Shown in pieces: positions 9,172-21,726 of a stretch of DNA of 41,130 bases (position 1 is the first letter of the stretch; every line of letters starts with the position of its first letter). The stretch spans positions 1 to 41,130 of the forward strand of contig JAFDBS010000226.1 of assembly GCA_019313185.1 (NCBI GenBank). The letters run 5' to 3'. Source of the stretch: Deltaproteobacteria bacterium. GTDB taxonomy: Bacteria; Desulfobacterota; Desulfuromonadia; Desulfuromonadales; BM103. The notes beneath the pieces are model-generated. The model did no database searches and had not been told where the DNA came from. It was given only the letters and a program-made list of their open reading frames with translations. The position numbers were made by a program, and so were the translations under genes.

Positions 9172-10602
9172 ATGTCTAATCAAAATGATTTTAAAGTCAA
9201 AGATCTCGCATTGGCTGAATTTGGCCGACGGGAGATTGAGCTTGCAGAAGTTGAAATGCCTGGCCTGATGGCACTCAGGGAAGAGTTCTCTGACTCCCAA
9301 CCACTCAAAGGGGCAAGAATAAGTGGTTCGCTGCATATGACCATTCAGACCGCTGTCCTGATAGAAACGCTGGTTGCTCTTGGCGCAGAGGTTCGCTGGG
9401 CCTCCTGTAATATTTTCTCCACCCAAGACCATGCTGCCGCCGCCATTGCTGCAGCCGGAATTCCGGTATTTGCCTGGAAGGGCGAAACGTTGGAAGAGTA
9501 CTGGTGGTGTACCGAGCAGGCCCTCAATTGGCCAGGGGACACATTGCCAAATATGATCCTGGACGATGGCGGGGACGCGACGATGATGGTGCTCAAAGGT
9601 GCGGAATGGCAAAGTTCGGCATTGCCGGCACTGGTCGAAAGTGATCCGGAGGATTGGGTTGAATTGGTCAAGTGTGTGAAGTCATCGATTGATGACAATC
9701 GGATTGATTGGGTCGCAACATGCGATGCGATCAAAGGGGTCACAGAGGAAACCACGACAGGTGTCCACCGCCTCTATCAGCTCCAAAGAGATGGCCAGTT
9801 ACCGTTTCCGGCAATGAATGTCAACGATTCTGTGACCAAAAGCAAATTCGACAACATCTACGGCTGTCGTCATAGCCTGGTTGATGGCTTGATGCGGGCC
9901 ACTGACGTGATGTTGTCCGGTAAAGTTGCTGTTGTTTGCGGCTATGGAGATGTGGGGAAAGGGTGTTGCCAGTCCCTTCGCGGGCAGGGCGCTCGGGTAA
10001 TCGTTACCGAAATTGATCCGATTTGTGCCTTACAGGCTCTCATGGAAGGGTACGAAGTAACGACCCTGGAAGACGTTGTCGAAAGCGCCGATATCTTTAT
10101 CACTACAACCGGCAACTTAAATGTTATCCGGGTTGAGCACATGCAACGCATGAAACACAATGCCATCGTCGGGAATATCGGACACTTTGATAATGAAATT
10201 GAAATGTCGGGGCTGGCCAAAGTCCCGGGCATCAAAAAAATCAATATCAAGAATCCACAAGAGCATGGAAACCAGCTTGACCAGTGGGTCTTTCCGGACA
10301 ACCATGCGATTTTGGTTCTGGCAGAGGGCCGGTTGCTCAACCTTGGTTGTGCAACCGGTCATCCCTCTTTTGTCATGTCCAACAGTTTCAGCAACCAGGT
10401 CATCGCCCAAATTGAATTGTTTAACCGGAACGCAAACTATGGAAAGCAAGTCTATGTCTTGCCGAAACATCTTGACGAAAAAGTGGCCCGCCTGCATCTC
10501 GATAAGCTCGGGGCTCAACTTACCACTTTGACACAAACTCAAGCTGATTACATCGGTATCCCGATTGGAGGGCCCTACAAGCCAGATCACTACCGGTATT
10601 GA
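9172..10602 (+). CDS. ahcY: Adenosylhomocysteinase
   Basis: [43 protein letters not shown]-terminal KPDHYRY. ATG 9172 follows GGAGG. Confidence 0.97.
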   Translation: MSNQNDFKVKDLALAEFGRREIELAEVEMPGLMALREEFSDSQPLKGARISGSLHMTIQTAVLIETLVALGAEVRWASCNIFSTQDHAAAAIAAAGIPVFAWKGETLEEYWWCTEQALNWPGDTLPNMILDDGGDATMMVLKGAEWQSSALPALVESDPEDWVELVKCVKSSIDDNRIDWVATCDAIKGVTEETTTGVHRLYQLQRDGQLPFPAMNVNDSVTKSKFDNIYGCRHSLVDGLMRATDVMLSGKVAVVCGYGDVGKGCCQSLRGQGARVIVTEIDPICALQALMEGYEVTTLEDVVESADIFITTTGNLNVIRVEHMQRMKHNAIVGNIGHFDNEIEMSGLAKVPGIKKINIKNPQEHGNQLDQWVFPDNHAILVLAEGRLLNLGCATGHPSFVMSNSFSNQVIAQIELFNRNANYGKQVYVLPKHLDEKVARLHLDKLGAQLTTLTQTQADYIGIPIGGPYKPDHYRY

Positions 10603-10621
10603 TTGTTGACCGCGTTTGAGG

Positions 10622-10657
10622 CCCGAGGGGCATGGTTGTTGATCCATGCCCCTCGGG
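10622..10657. terminator. Bidirectional terminator hairpin between convergent ahcY and lptG
   Basis: CCCGAGGGGCATGG-TTGTTGAT-CCATGCCCCTCGGG, perfect 14-bp stem. Confidence 0.75.
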
Positions 10658-10671
10658 TTCTCGAGGTTCGG

Positions 10672-11760
10672 TCAGTCCTGGACTTTGAAAAACATCCACA
10701 GGCCGGTTAGCGTCATCAAAAGATTGGCGGCCCAGGCAGAAACTACTGGAGGGAGGATGTTGCTTTGCCCCAATGCCGCAAAAACAGCATAAAGAATAAA
10801 ATAAACGACAAATATGATTAAGCTGATCACGATACCGAATGCATAACTCGCATGACGCCCACGCTTGATGGCGAATGGGATGCCGAGCAGTATCATGATC
10901 AGGGGAATGCAGGCCCTGGAAAACCTCAGGTGCTTTTCGACTTGGTAACGTGTTGGGTCATGCCCTTCTGACTTAAGCCTGTTGATAACCTCGCTCAACT
11001 CTCCAAACGTCATTTCTTCCGGCACATTCCACAACGGTGCCAGTTCTTCAGGGTTTTTTTTCAAGTCCAAAGACCACACCGGGTGAGATTCAAATCCTGC
11101 AATCGACTTGGCATCGTCCGCAAAAGTCCAGATTTTTACGTCTTTAAATTGCCACGTTCCGTTTTGCAGATAATCGCCTGTTTTTGCCTGCAACCGTTTG
11201 ATCGGCTTAAATTGGTCGTTCATCGTAAAGATGATAATCCCGTGAAGTTCACCACGGTGCGGAAATGAGCGGCGAATATGGATAATCTGGTCGCCACTCT
11301 TGAAATACAAATCTTGCGCTTCGACGGCTGCTCCGATGCGTTTACCTTTGATCTCAGCCTCTAAAAGATACTCGCCCTCTTGAACTGCCAAGGGAATCAG
11401 CCAGAGATTGCCGAGCAGCATCAGTCCACTTAACACCAAACCGGTGGAAAACATTGGACGGCTGACACGGCTGATGCTTAGCCCTCCACCGAGCAAGGCT
11501 GTCATTTGTCCAGTGCGAGACAGGCTCCCAAAGCTGACAAACGCGCTCAGCAGAATGGCCATTGGCAGAGTGTGGGCAATCATTTGCGGGAGGTTGTAAA
11601 CAGGGAAAAGCAGATAGTGCACCAACGTTGCCTTGTGCTCAATAAAGTCATCAACCTTTTCGATGAAGTCGATGAGAGCATAAAGTGAAACCAGGCTCAC
11701 CAAAATGACGGCAAAATGGTTGACAAACTGGCGTTTGATGAAACGATCAACGGTTGACAT
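10672..11760 (-). CDS. lptG: LPS export ABC transporter permease LptG
   Basis: MSTVDRFIKRQFVNHFAVILVSLVSLYALIDFIEKVDDF; multiple TM segments; paired with lptF. Confidence 0.9.
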   Translation of the reverse strand: MSTVDRFIKRQFVNHFAVILVSLVSLYALIDFIEKVDDFIEHKATLVHYLLFPVYNLPQMIAHTLPMAILLSAFVSFGSLSRTGQMTALLGGGLSISRVSRPMFSTGLVLSGLMLLGNLWLIPLAVQEGEYLLEAEIKGKRIGAAVEAQDLYFKSGDQIIHIRRSFPHRGELHGIIIFTMNDQFKPIKRLQAKTGDYLQNGTWQFKDVKIWTFADDAKSIAGFESHPVWSLDLKKNPEELAPLWNVPEEMTFGELSEVINRLKSEGHDPTRYQVEKHLRFSRACIPLIMILLGIPFAIKRGRHASYAFGIVISLIIFVVYFILYAVFAALGQSNILPPVVSAWAANLLMTLTGLWMFFKVQD

Positions 11761-12964
11761 GGTCTGATCGAAAGCGTTTGGATAAATTTGCCAGGAGATT
11801 TTCCACCCAGCTCACAAAAACAATGGGCCGTTCGTGGGCGCTTTGCTTGAGGCAATACAGGCTCAATAGGACCAGAAGGGCGTGCGGCAGCCAGAAGCTC
11901 AACCAGGGTGTGACGCCTGTTTCAGCCGTTGATGTCTCCGCCAAAGAGAGCAACGAAAAATAGACCAGATAAATGATCAATCCCATAACAAAGCCGCCAC
12001 TGCGCCCGGAACGATGGGCCTGGATACTGAAGGGAAGCCCAAACAAGGCAAACAAAAAGGGCGCCAAGGGAGCGGTAAGCCGCGTGTGGAGTTCAGCTTG
12101 CATGGCATGTAACGAGTTGGTTGTCTGGCGGCCCTGTTCATAATTCTCAATCTGTTCCCAAAGCAGTGCGGTTTTCATTTCTTTGGGGCGCAATTTCCGA
12201 TCTTTTGGCTTGTCGTCAATCTGATTGTCCAGACCAGCGAGTGCCGGTTGAACATCGTAATGATGAAAATTGATCAGTTGGTAACTCGAATCTTGGCCGA
12301 TTGCCTGGCGATGCATCGTCCCATCTTGCAATTGGAATGTGATTTTTGTTTCCCGGTCGTTGACATTGATATGCCCCTGATCGGCGAAGATCATTGAGGT
12401 CGCCTCAGGCCCATTCTCGACGATAAAGAGATCTGACATTGCGCCGCTACGGTTATCCAGGTTGTTGGCGTAAAGGACCATATTGTCAAAATGTTTCATG
12501 AAAACCTGAGGTTGAAAGCCGATCGTGGCTTTTTGTTTCGCGATGTTGAATATTTGCTGCCGAAATGAGTGATAACCCCAGGGTTTTAACCAAATCCCGG
12601 CTACCCCTGTGATGATTGCGCAGATCAGGGCAATGGACAAGACAGGTTTTGCGATGTCGGATAAGCCTATGCCGGCTGCTTTGAGAGCCACCGTCTCACT
12701 GTCTGTTGACATCCTGCCTAGGCCAATCATGACTCCCATGAGAAAGGCAAGCGGGAGAGTCACATTGAGAAACGTGGGAAGCATGGTGCCGAACAGGAGC
12801 AAGATGTCTCCAATCGAAACCCCTTTGTTGACAACGAGATCAACGAGCTTGACCAATCGGCCCATGAGTAGCACCAAGGTAAAAACAAGCAGGCACAAAA
12901 TGGTTGGGCCGAGGACTTCCCATGCTATATAGCGATTGATTTTAGAAGATAACATGATGGGCAT
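11747..12964 (-). CDS. lptF: LPS export ABC transporter permease LptF
   Basis: SSKINRYIAWEVLGPTILCLLVFTLVLLMGRLVKLVDLVV; LTAPLAPFLFALFGLPFSIQAHRSGRSGGF; 14-nt overlap with lptG. Confidence 0.9.
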   Translation of the reverse strand: MPIMLSSKINRYIAWEVLGPTILCLLVFTLVLLMGRLVKLVDLVVNKGVSIGDILLLFGTMLPTFLNVTLPLAFLMGVMIGLGRMSTDSETVALKAAGIGLSDIAKPVLSIALICAIITGVAGIWLKPWGYHSFRQQIFNIAKQKATIGFQPQVFMKHFDNMVLYANNLDNRSGAMSDLFIVENGPEATSMIFADQGHINVNDRETKITFQLQDGTMHRQAIGQDSSYQLINFHHYDVQPALAGLDNQIDDKPKDRKLRPKEMKTALLWEQIENYEQGRQTTNSLHAMQAELHTRLTAPLAPFLFALFGLPFSIQAHRSGRSGGFVMGLIIYLVYFSLLSLAETSTAETGVTPWLSFWLPHALLVLLSLYCLKQSAHERPIVFVSWVENLLANLSKRFRSDHVNR

Positions 12965-13065
12965 ACTATTACAGCCTCAAAAGCTTGTAAATTGTTCTTT
13001 GCCGGCAAAAAGACCTTGCGTTGATCAGATGGTCATGTTATACGGTCTTGCTGTTCAAATTCACA

Positions 13066-13128
13066 CGCTCCCCGACCTTGGCCGGGTGCCTGAAAACCTT
13101 TGGGTTGGCTGTTGGAAAGACGGGAGCG
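13066..13128 (+). promoter_or_regulatory. Candidate structured 5' leader of rpsB
   Basis: CGCTCCCCG (13066-13074) can pair with CGGGAGCG (13121-13128), one bulge; inner GCC-TGAA-AACC-TTTG-GGTT-GGC (13088-13109). Confidence 0.4.
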
Positions 13129-13162
13129 GAGGCGAAAACCATCGTATTTGAAGGAGTTAACC

Positions 13163-13996
13163 ATGTCACAAATCACAATGAAGCAACTGTTAGAGGCCGG
13201 GGTACATTTCGGTCATCAAACCCGTCGTTGGAACCCAAAAATGAAGCCTTATATTTTTGGCGCCCGCAACGGGATTTATATTATTGATCTGCAGAAGACG
13301 GTTCGCTACTTCCGTAATGCCTACAGTTTTATCAGCGACGTTGTCAAGGGTGGGGAAAAAGTCTTATTTGTCGGGACCAAGAAGCAGGCCCAAGATTCCA
13401 TCATGGAGGAATCGACTCGAAGTGATCAGTACTATGTCAATAATCGTTGGCTGGGTGGCATGCTCACTAATTTCACCACGATTAAGCGCAGCATTGAGCG
13501 ACTGAAAAAAATTGAAGGAATGGCTGAAGACGGGACGTATGATCTGTTGACCAAAAAGGAAGTCCTTCAGCTTGAACGAGAAAAGGCCAAGCTGGAAAAA
13601 AGCCTTGGAGGAATCAAGCATATGACCCGTTTGCCGGGTGCCGTGTTTGTGATCGATCCCAAAAAAGAGGTGATCGCCGTCCGCGAGGCCCGTAAACTTG
13701 GTATCCCCGTGGTCGCCGTTGTCGATACAAACTGCGACCCTGACGATATCGACTATATTATTCCCGGTAATGATGATGCCATCCGCGCCATCCGTTTGTT
13801 TGCTTCAAAAATGGCAGATGCTTGCATGGAGGGATCAGAGGCCCGGGAACAGGATCTTCGAACGGAAAGCGAGGGTGCTGATCAGGAGGACGAAACGCAA
13901 CCAACCGGTGATGCTGGTCCGGAAACGATCGTAATTGACAAAGCCGTAGAAGCCCCACCCGCGGAGGAACGGCCGGAAACATCCGAAGAGGCATGA
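13163..13996 (+). CDS. rpsB: 30S ribosomal protein S2
   Basis: [50 protein letters not shown] upstream of ATG 13163. Confidence 0.97.
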   Translation: MSQITMKQLLEAGVHFGHQTRRWNPKMKPYIFGARNGIYIIDLQKTVRYFRNAYSFISDVVKGGEKVLFVGTKKQAQDSIMEESTRSDQYYVNNRWLGGMLTNFTTIKRSIERLKKIEGMAEDGTYDLLTKKEVLQLEREKAKLEKSLGGIKHMTRLPGAVFVIDPKKEVIAVREARKLGIPVVAVVDTNCDPDDIDYIIPGNDDAIRAIRLFASKMADACMEGSEAREQDLRTESEGADQEDETQPTGDAGPETIVIDKAVEAPPAEERPETSEEA

Positions 13997-14019
13997 ACAA
14001 TTGATCTGCTCGATGACTG

Positions 14020-14050
14020 AAAAGGCGGCTGCTGAGCAGACCGCCTTTTT
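14020..14050 (+). terminator. Intercistronic terminator/attenuator between rpsB and tsf
   Basis: AAAAGGCGG-CTGC-TGA-GCAG-A-CCGCCTTTTT. Confidence 0.75.
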
Positions 14051-14110
14051 GCCAATTGGTCAGCCTGTAAACGAACAAAATGAACAGAAAATTTTCAAGG
14101 AGATATGGTT

Positions 14111-15833
<1,723 letters not shown>

Positions 15834-15837
15834 AGTC

Positions 15838-16395
15838 ATGATTGCCGATGTTAAAAGCAATGCTAAAAACGCAATGAACAAGTCTTTAGATGCCTTGAAA
15901 CGAGAACTCGGCAAGGTCAGAACCGGTCGGGCTTCGTTGTCAATCATCGATGATGTTAAGGTCGATTACTATGGTACGCCGACACCGTTGAATCAGGTCG
16001 GTACCCTGGCAGTGCCCGAACCTCGTATGATTACCATCCAACCCTGGGAGAAAAACCTGATCCCTGAAATCGAAAAAGCCATTCTTAAGGCAGACCTTGG
16101 ATTAAATCCTGCCTCAGATGGACAATTGGTTCGCTTGGTGTTCCCGCCTCTGACTGAAGAACGACGCAAGGAGATGGTCAAGCAAGTCAAACGAATCGGT
16201 GAAGATGCCAAAATCGCAGTGAGAAATTCCCGCCGCGATGCGAATGATGCTTTAAAGAAGCTGGAAAAGGATAAAGAGATCTCTGAAGACGAACTCAAAC
16301 GGGCTGAGAAAGACGTTCAGGACTTAACCGACAGTTTTGTTGAGAAAGTTGACCAAATTGTTGCTGAAAAAGAAAAGGATCTAATGGAGATCTGA
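15838..16395 (+). CDS. frr: Ribosome recycling factor
   Basis: [38 protein letters not shown]. Confidence 0.97.
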   Translation: MIADVKSNAKNAMNKSLDALKRELGKVRTGRASLSIIDDVKVDYYGTPTPLNQVGTLAVPEPRMITIQPWEKNLIPEIEKAILKADLGLNPASDGQLVRLVFPPLTEERRKEMVKQVKRIGEDAKIAVRNSRRDANDALKKLEKDKEISEDELKRAEKDVQDLTDSFVEKVDQIVAEKEKDLMEI

Positions 16396-16525
16396 TTTGT
16401 CCCTCTGGAAATCACTAGACAGCCGGGCAAGCTTTGATAGAAAGGGGTCACTTCCCGCGGCTTGCCCTGCAAATGCGGTTTTTAGCGGCATTGATAACCA
16501 AAATATTTGCATCCTTGATTTGTCA

Positions 16526-16550
16526 GGCGCCCGAGGGCGCCAATTTTTTT
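16526..16550 (+). terminator. Terminator downstream of frr
   Basis: GGCGCC-CGAG-GGCGCC followed by AATTTTTTT. Confidence 0.7.
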
Positions 16551-16556
16551 GCCTTA

Positions 16557-16584
16557 TTGCCCAAATCGATTATCCTGTGATAAT
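16557..16584 (+). promoter_or_regulatory. Predicted promoter of the uppS operon
   Basis: TTGCCC (16557-16562), 16-bp spacer, extended -10 TGTGATAAT (GATAAT 16579-16584). Confidence 0.4.
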
Positions 16585-16591
16585 TATCACA
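16576..16591. promoter_or_regulatory. 16-bp perfect palindrome matching the CRP/FNR-superfamily core TGTGA-N6-TCACA
   Basis: TGTGATAATTATCACA, 23 bp upstream of the uppS ATG; overlaps a second palindrome, CACAAT-T-ATTGTG (16588-16600). Confidence 0.6.
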
Positions 16592-16613
16592 ATTATTGTG
16601 CAGAGAGTTTCAC

Positions 16614-17360
16614 ATGCGTATTCCTCATCACCTTGCTATTATTATGGACGGTAACGGACGCTGGGCCGAAAAGCGTCATTTGCCGCGAATAATAGGACAT
16701 CGGAAGGGCGTTGAAACGGTTCAACAGATTGTTGCGACATGTCGCAAGCAGGGGGTCAAGTTCTTAACGCTGTTCGCGTTCAGTTCTGAAAACTGGGGTC
16801 GTCCACATGATGAGGTTGATGCGCTCATGCGCTTACTGGGAACCTTTCTCGAAAAAGAACTGAGTCGACTTCTCGAACAAGGCATCCGGTTGAGGGTTAT
16901 TGGGGAAACCGGACGCTTGCCAGGGCAGGTCTTGCGGATACTTCAAGAGGTTATGTCGCAGACAGAAGCCAATGACAAAATGACGCTCTGTTTAGCCTTG
17001 TCTTACGGATCTCGCAATGAAATGGTGCGCGCTTTTCGCAAAATTGGTGATCAAATCGCCTGTGGCAAGGTCTTGCCAGAGCAGATCAGTGAAAAGATGA
17101 TCAGTGAAACTCTTGACACAAACGGTATCCCTGACCCCGACCTGCTTATCAGAACCAGCGGTGAAACGCGAATCAGCAACTTTCTTCTCTGGCAACTGGC
17201 TTATACCGAACTGTATTTTTCAGAAAAGCTCTGGCCGGAATTCACGTCGTCCGAACTTTTGGAAGCCTTTGCTGACTTTAGCCAGCGCCAGCGCCGCTTC
17301 GGCCTGACCGGCGCTCAGATGGAAGGCGAAGAGATCACCCACCAGGAGGGTCGTCATTAA
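16614..17360 (+). CDS. uppS: Isoprenyl transferase / undecaprenyl diphosphate synthase
   Basis: HHLAIIMDGNGRWAEKRHLPRIIGHRKGVET; FAFSSENWGRP; DLLIRTSGETRISNFLLWQLAYTELYF. Confidence 0.96.
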   Translation: MRIPHHLAIIMDGNGRWAEKRHLPRIIGHRKGVETVQQIVATCRKQGVKFLTLFAFSSENWGRPHDEVDALMRLLGTFLEKELSRLLEQGIRLRVIGETGRLPGQVLRILQEVMSQTEANDKMTLCLALSYGSRNEMVRAFRKIGDQIACGKVLPEQISEKMISETLDTNGIPDPDLLIRTSGETRISNFLLWQLAYTELYFSEKLWPEFTSSELLEAFADFSQRQRRFGLTGAQMEGEEITHQEGRH

Positions 17361-18153
17361 ACAGCGTATCCTCACGGCGCTCATCGCCCTGCCGCTACTC
17401 ATCCTGTTTGTGTATTTCGCCAGCCCGGCTCTGTTCAAAGGATTGATTTGTTTGATCAGCGCGCTGGCTCTTCATGAATTTTATGCGATGGCATTGCCCA
17501 AACGGCGTCGCCCGGAAGCATCCATTGCTACAGCTCTTGGCGTCGTCATGGTGGTTGGCCTGGTTTTTTCAGAATCGCCAACCGTCAAGCTGGCCGCGCT
17601 CAGCGGCACGATAATCATCCTTTTGCTGTTGTTTTTGGCCCGCGTGCAAGAGATGTCCGAAGTTGCCAGGGACCTGTCGGTTGCCATTTTAGGTATTGTC
17701 TATATTCCGCTTCTCTTGTCTTACGCCGGCATACTTAGAGATGCACCACATGGTCGAGAATGGATATTCCTCGTGCTTTTAATCGTCATGAGCAGCGACA
17801 CCCTTGCCTATTTCGTGGGTCTGAACTGGGGTCGCCATCGCCTGTATTATGTCGTCAGCCCAAACAAAAGTATCGAAGGCGCATTGGGGGGCTTGCTCGG
17901 CGCCTGTCTCGGAGCTTTGATCGCCCGGCTAAGCTTTTTTCCGGAACTTGACGGATATGATGTGCTCTTCTTAGGTCTTGTCATGGGGGGGGTCAGTCAG
18001 CTTGGCGATTTGGTCGAGTCTCTTTTCAAGCGCAGTTTCGGCGTTAAAGACTCAGGGTCAATAATCCCTGGCCATGGCGGTTTGCTGGATCGACTTGACA
18101 GCCTGATTTTGATATTGCCCCTGGCATTTTATTATGCCGTTTGGATTTTCTGA
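17356..18153 (+). CDS. cdsA: Phosphatidate cytidylyltransferase
   Basis: Multi-TM protein with [16 protein letters not shown] and [24 protein letters not shown]. Start placed at ATT 17356 ([15 protein letters not shown]) with AGGAGG 6 nt upstream; the track start at GTG 17410 would truncate the N-terminus. Confidence 0.85.
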   Translation: MKQRILTALIALPLLILFVYFASPALFKGLICLISALALHEFYAMALPKRRRPEASIATALGVVMVVGLVFSESPTVKLAALSGTIIILLLLFLARVQEMSEVARDLSVAILGIVYIPLLLSYAGILRDAPHGREWIFLVLLIVMSSDTLAYFVGLNWGRHRLYYVVSPNKSIEGALGGLLGACLGALIARLSFFPELDGYDVLFLGLVMGGVSQLGDLVESLFKRSFGVKDSGSIIPGHGGLLDRLDSLILILPLAFYYAVWIF

Positions 18154-19325
18154 TGAAGCGCCTCGCAATTCTCGGATCGACTGGCTCTATTGGCGTAAGC
18201 ACACTGGAGATAATCGCTGAGCATCCTAACCGGTTTCAGGTTGTCGCATTGACTGCTGGCCGCAACCTGGAGCTTCTGGCAGAGCAGATCGAGCGCTTCC
18301 GACCTGAATACGTCGCAGTATTAAACAGTTTCGACGCAGATCAGCTGCATGACCGATTTGGGGCGGGTGGGCCACATATTCTCCACGGCACAACCGGGCT
18401 GGTTTCCTGTGCTGCGGACACCGGCGCTGACATGGTTGTCTCTGCCATTGTCGGGGCTGCCGGTTTAGAACCGACGCTGGCAGCGATCGAGTCCGGTAAG
18501 GACGTTGCCCTGGCCAATAAAGAGACGTTGGTCGTGGCAGGAAGGCTTGTTATGCGCGCCGTGGCTCGTCACGGCTGTCATCTTTTTCCGGTAGATAGCG
18601 AACACTCGGCGATCTTCCAATCCCTGCAGGGCCATCGCAAAGCAGATGTCAAACGCCTGATTTTGACGGCATCAGGGGGGCCGTTCCGTAACCATGCACT
18701 GGAAGACCTGGCCAAGGTTTCGGCTGAAGATGCCCTGGCGCACCCGAACTGGACTATGGGTCGTAAAATCAGTGTTGACTCGGCAACCATGATGAACAAA
18801 GGGCTCGAAGTCATCGAAGCCCACTGGCTGTTTGCGTTGCCTGCTGACCGAATTGACGTGCACATTCATCCCGAAAGTATCGTCCACTCCATGGTCGAGT
18901 ATGTTGATGGCGCGGTCATAGCCCAGCTTGGTATACCTGATATGAAAACGCCTATTGCTTACGCACTGTCCTTCCCGGAGCGCATGCCACTTGACTTGCC
19001 GCCCTTGGATCTTTGCGAGCGGGGCCTTCTGCAGTTCGAAAAGCCGGACTTTGATCGGTTTCCCTGCCTGGGTCTGGCATACTCAGCGCTCAGAAAAGGT
19101 GGGACGGCGCCTGCGGTCATGAACGCCGCCAACGAAATCGCTGTTGAGGCCTTCCTGAGTGGCCAAATCGGTTTTATGAATATTGCAGAGATTATCCAAT
19201 CGGTGATGGACCAGCATCACTTGCAATCTGCAGACACGCTGCAGCAGGTTTTGTCGGCAGATGCCTGGGCGCGACAAGTCGCAGTTGAACACGTCATGCG
19301 TATAGAGTCAGAGGGAGTCAAATGA
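18153..19325 (+). CDS. dxr: 1-deoxy-D-xylulose 5-phosphate reductoisomerase
   Basis: [60 protein letters not shown]. Confidence 0.97.
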   Translation: MKRLAILGSTGSIGVSTLEIIAEHPNRFQVVALTAGRNLELLAEQIERFRPEYVAVLNSFDADQLHDRFGAGGPHILHGTTGLVSCAADTGADMVVSAIVGAAGLEPTLAAIESGKDVALANKETLVVAGRLVMRAVARHGCHLFPVDSEHSAIFQSLQGHRKADVKRLILTASGGPFRNHALEDLAKVSAEDALAHPNWTMGRKISVDSATMMNKGLEVIEAHWLFALPADRIDVHIHPESIVHSMVEYVDGAVIAQLGIPDMKTPIAYALSFPERMPLDLPPLDLCERGLLQFEKPDFDRFPCLGLAYSALRKGGTAPAVMNAANEIAVEAFLSGQIGFMNIAEIIQSVMDQHHLQSADTLQQVLSADAWARQVAVEHVMRIESEGVK

Positions 19326-20644
19326 TTACAGTTGCAGCGGGCATTATCATGCTCGGCATATTGGTGTTCGTCCACGAACTGGGTCATTTTTGCGTTGCCA
19401 AGTTCTGTGGTGTGAAAGTTTTGAAGTTTTCGCTTGGCTTTGGCCCCAAGTTGGTCTCGAAACGTTGGGGAGAGACCGAGTATATGATTTGTGCCGTACC
19501 CCTGGGAGGGTATGTTCAAATGCTCGGAGAGGGAGGTGGTGAGCAGGGAGAGGACGCGAGTCTAGACCCAGAAGAAGAGCACCGTTCTTTTGCCAAACAA
19601 TCTGTTTCAAGGCGAATGGCGATTGTTGCTGCCGGACCGCTGATGAATCTCATGTTGCCGTTCATCGTGATGCCCCTAGCGTATATGGTCGGCATCAATC
19701 TGCCAGCCTACTTGGAAGAACCAGCATGTATTGGCTATGTATTTGACGACTCTGAGGCAGACAGAAGCGGTTTTCAGGTCGGGGATTGCATTGCCGAAAT
19801 CAATGGAGTCGCTGTACCAACTTGGACGGCGACCGGTCCGGCCTTGGTTAATCATGCCGGAGAAGCGATTACTTTCACGATTATCCGTGATGATCAAATG
19901 CAAACCATTGCGTTGGAACCCCATGCCGATGCGCTTGAAGGTTTGCAATCAATCGGCCTTTTCCCCCGCCAGGAGGCCATTGTTGGGCATTTGGCACCGG
20001 ACATGCCAGCAATTGAAGCCGGCATGCAGGTTGGCGATCGTGTGCTTGCCATCGACGGAAGGCAGGTCAATTCTTGGTATGACCTCAAAGAGATTATCCA
20101 AACTGTTGGCGGCCAGCCGATCGATTTTGTCGTGCTGCGAGACAACACAGAAGTCGTGATCACCATCACGCCACGTTTGGTGGAAGATTCCGAGGACTTC
20201 CTGATCGGCATTGCACCCCAACAACACACGGTATTTAAACAGTTTGGTCTGGTTGACGCATTCCAGGCCGGGGCAGAACGCACGATGGGATTGATTGACC
20301 TGACCCTGGTATTTATCAAAAAATTGTTTTCCGGCCATGTGTCGACGGAGAACATCGGTGGCCCCATTACCGTCGTACAAATTGCCGGACAAGCTGCTCA
20401 AACTGATTTCTCCAGCATTCTGAGCGTCCTGGCATTTCTGAGTATCCAGCTTGGCATATTGAACCTCCTGCCAATTCCGATTCTGGATGGCGGGCATCTG
20501 TTCTTTTACACTTTTGAACTCATATTCAGGCGTCCTTTGTCCCTTCGGGCCCGCGAATTTGCGCAACAAATTGGGTTGGTGATATTGATCCTGCTGATGA
20601 TCCTGGCTTTCTACAACGATATCGTCCGGATTATAGGAAGTTGA
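19322..20644 (+). CDS. rseP: RIP metalloprotease RseP (site-2 protease, PDZ domains)
   Basis: [27 protein letters not shown] (HExxH); [15 protein letters not shown]. Confidence 0.96.
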   Translation: MITVAAGIIMLGILVFVHELGHFCVAKFCGVKVLKFSLGFGPKLVSKRWGETEYMICAVPLGGYVQMLGEGGGEQGEDASLDPEEEHRSFAKQSVSRRMAIVAAGPLMNLMLPFIVMPLAYMVGINLPAYLEEPACIGYVFDDSEADRSGFQVGDCIAEINGVAVPTWTATGPALVNHAGEAITFTIIRDDQMQTIALEPHADALEGLQSIGLFPRQEAIVGHLAPDMPAIEAGMQVGDRVLAIDGRQVNSWYDLKEIIQTVGGQPIDFVVLRDNTEVVITITPRLVEDSEDFLIGIAPQQHTVFKQFGLVDAFQAGAERTMGLIDLTLVFIKKLFSGHVSTENIGGPITVVQIAGQAAQTDFSSILSVLAFLSIQLGILNLLPIPILDGGHLFFYTFELIFRRPLSLRAREFAQQIGLVILILLMILAFYNDIVRIIGS

Positions 20645-20645
20645 A

Positions 20646-21335
20646 ATGACAGTTCGCCTTCTCACGGTTCAGACAGCAACGCCGGCGGGTAGTGTCGCAC
20701 TGACTGACGGGGAGCGTGTGCTTGGTGAAATTAGTTTCAATGTCCGCCGCACGCACAATGATTGGTTGCTTGTCGCCATCACCAGGTTATTGGAAATGGC
20801 GGAAATGTCAATCGCCGACCTAGATGGTTTCGCCGTTGTCGTCGGCCCCGGATCTTTTACTGGGTTACGGGTTGGCATCGCCACCGTGAAAGCGCTGGCG
20901 CAGTCCTGCGATCGAAAAATTGTCGGAGTTTCATCGCTGCGAACCCTTGCGATGCAGACCCCTTATTCGCGATTGCCGGTCTGCAGTATGCTGGATGCAC
21001 GAAAAAAGGAAGTGTATACAGGGCTCTATAGCTGGGAATCAGGTCAGCCCGAACCCTTGTCGGAGGAACGCGTCATCAAGCCAGAGATATTGCTCTCTGA
21101 ACTTTCCGGAGGCATAGTGTTTGTCGGTGACGGGGCCCTGACGTACAGGACACTGATTGTTCGACAGCTTGGTGCGCATGCGCATTTTGCGCCGTGGTCC
21201 GTTGCTGCCCCCCGTGCTGCTAGCGCAGCCTTGTTGGCCCTCGATGATTGGAACGCCGGCCACCGGTTGTCTCCCGAAACACTGCTGCCAATCTACATTC
21301 GGCCCTCTGAAGCAGAGCTTAATTGGCGTCGATGA
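20646..21335 (+). CDS. tsaB: tRNA threonylcarbamoyladenosine biosynthesis protein TsaB
   Basis: TVQTATPAGSVALTDG; VVVGPGSFTGLRVGIATVKALA. Confidence 0.92.
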   Translation: MTVRLLTVQTATPAGSVALTDGERVLGEISFNVRRTHNDWLLVAITRLLEMAEMSIADLDGFAVVVGPGSFTGLRVGIATVKALAQSCDRKIVGVSSLRTLAMQTPYSRLPVCSMLDARKKEVYTGLYSWESGQPEPLSEERVIKPEILLSELSGGIVFVGDGALTYRTLIVRQLGAHAHFAPWSVAAPRAASAALLALDDWNAGHRLSPETLLPIYIRPSEAELNWRR

Positions 21336-21427
21336 AATTTAGTTGTATAACTTATTGACAACCATCCCTTCGTTTCGCTATTTTTTAAACGTTGTTCGTC
21401 AAACTCAATAACATCAAGGAGGTTCGC

Positions 21428-21649
21428 ATGGCAGAGATGGATCAGGCCCTGATTCAAAAGTTGTGTGAAGAGAACCCGCGGTTTCGTAAGCTTCATGAAG
21501 AACATGTCCTGTTCGAAAAAAGATTGGAAGAATTTGACGATAGGGTCTATCTCTCCGCTGAGGAAGAGTTGGAACGGAAGAAAGTACAAAAGTTGAAATT
21601 GGCAGGCAAGGATGAAATGGAGAATATCCTCCGTGACTATCGGACCTAG
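21428..21649 (+). CDS. YdcH/DUF465-like small helical protein
   Basis: LCEENPRFRKLHEEHVLFEKRLEEFDDRVYLSAEEELERKKVQKLKLAGKDEM; AAGGAGG upstream of ATG 21428. Confidence 0.85.
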   Translation: MAEMDQALIQKLCEENPRFRKLHEEHVLFEKRLEEFDDRVYLSAEEELERKKVQKLKLAGKDEMENILRDYRT

Positions 21650-21726
21650 GCTCTTGTCGCCTGGGCCCGGCTTCATGTGAGCCCTGCTTTTTTTCAGTTA
21701 AGCAGATTTTCGCGTCTTTCCATTTG

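Noticed and set aside
19949-20665. 238-aa minus-strand ORF antisense to rseP
   Set aside because: Shadow ORF opposite a clear RseP coding sequence.
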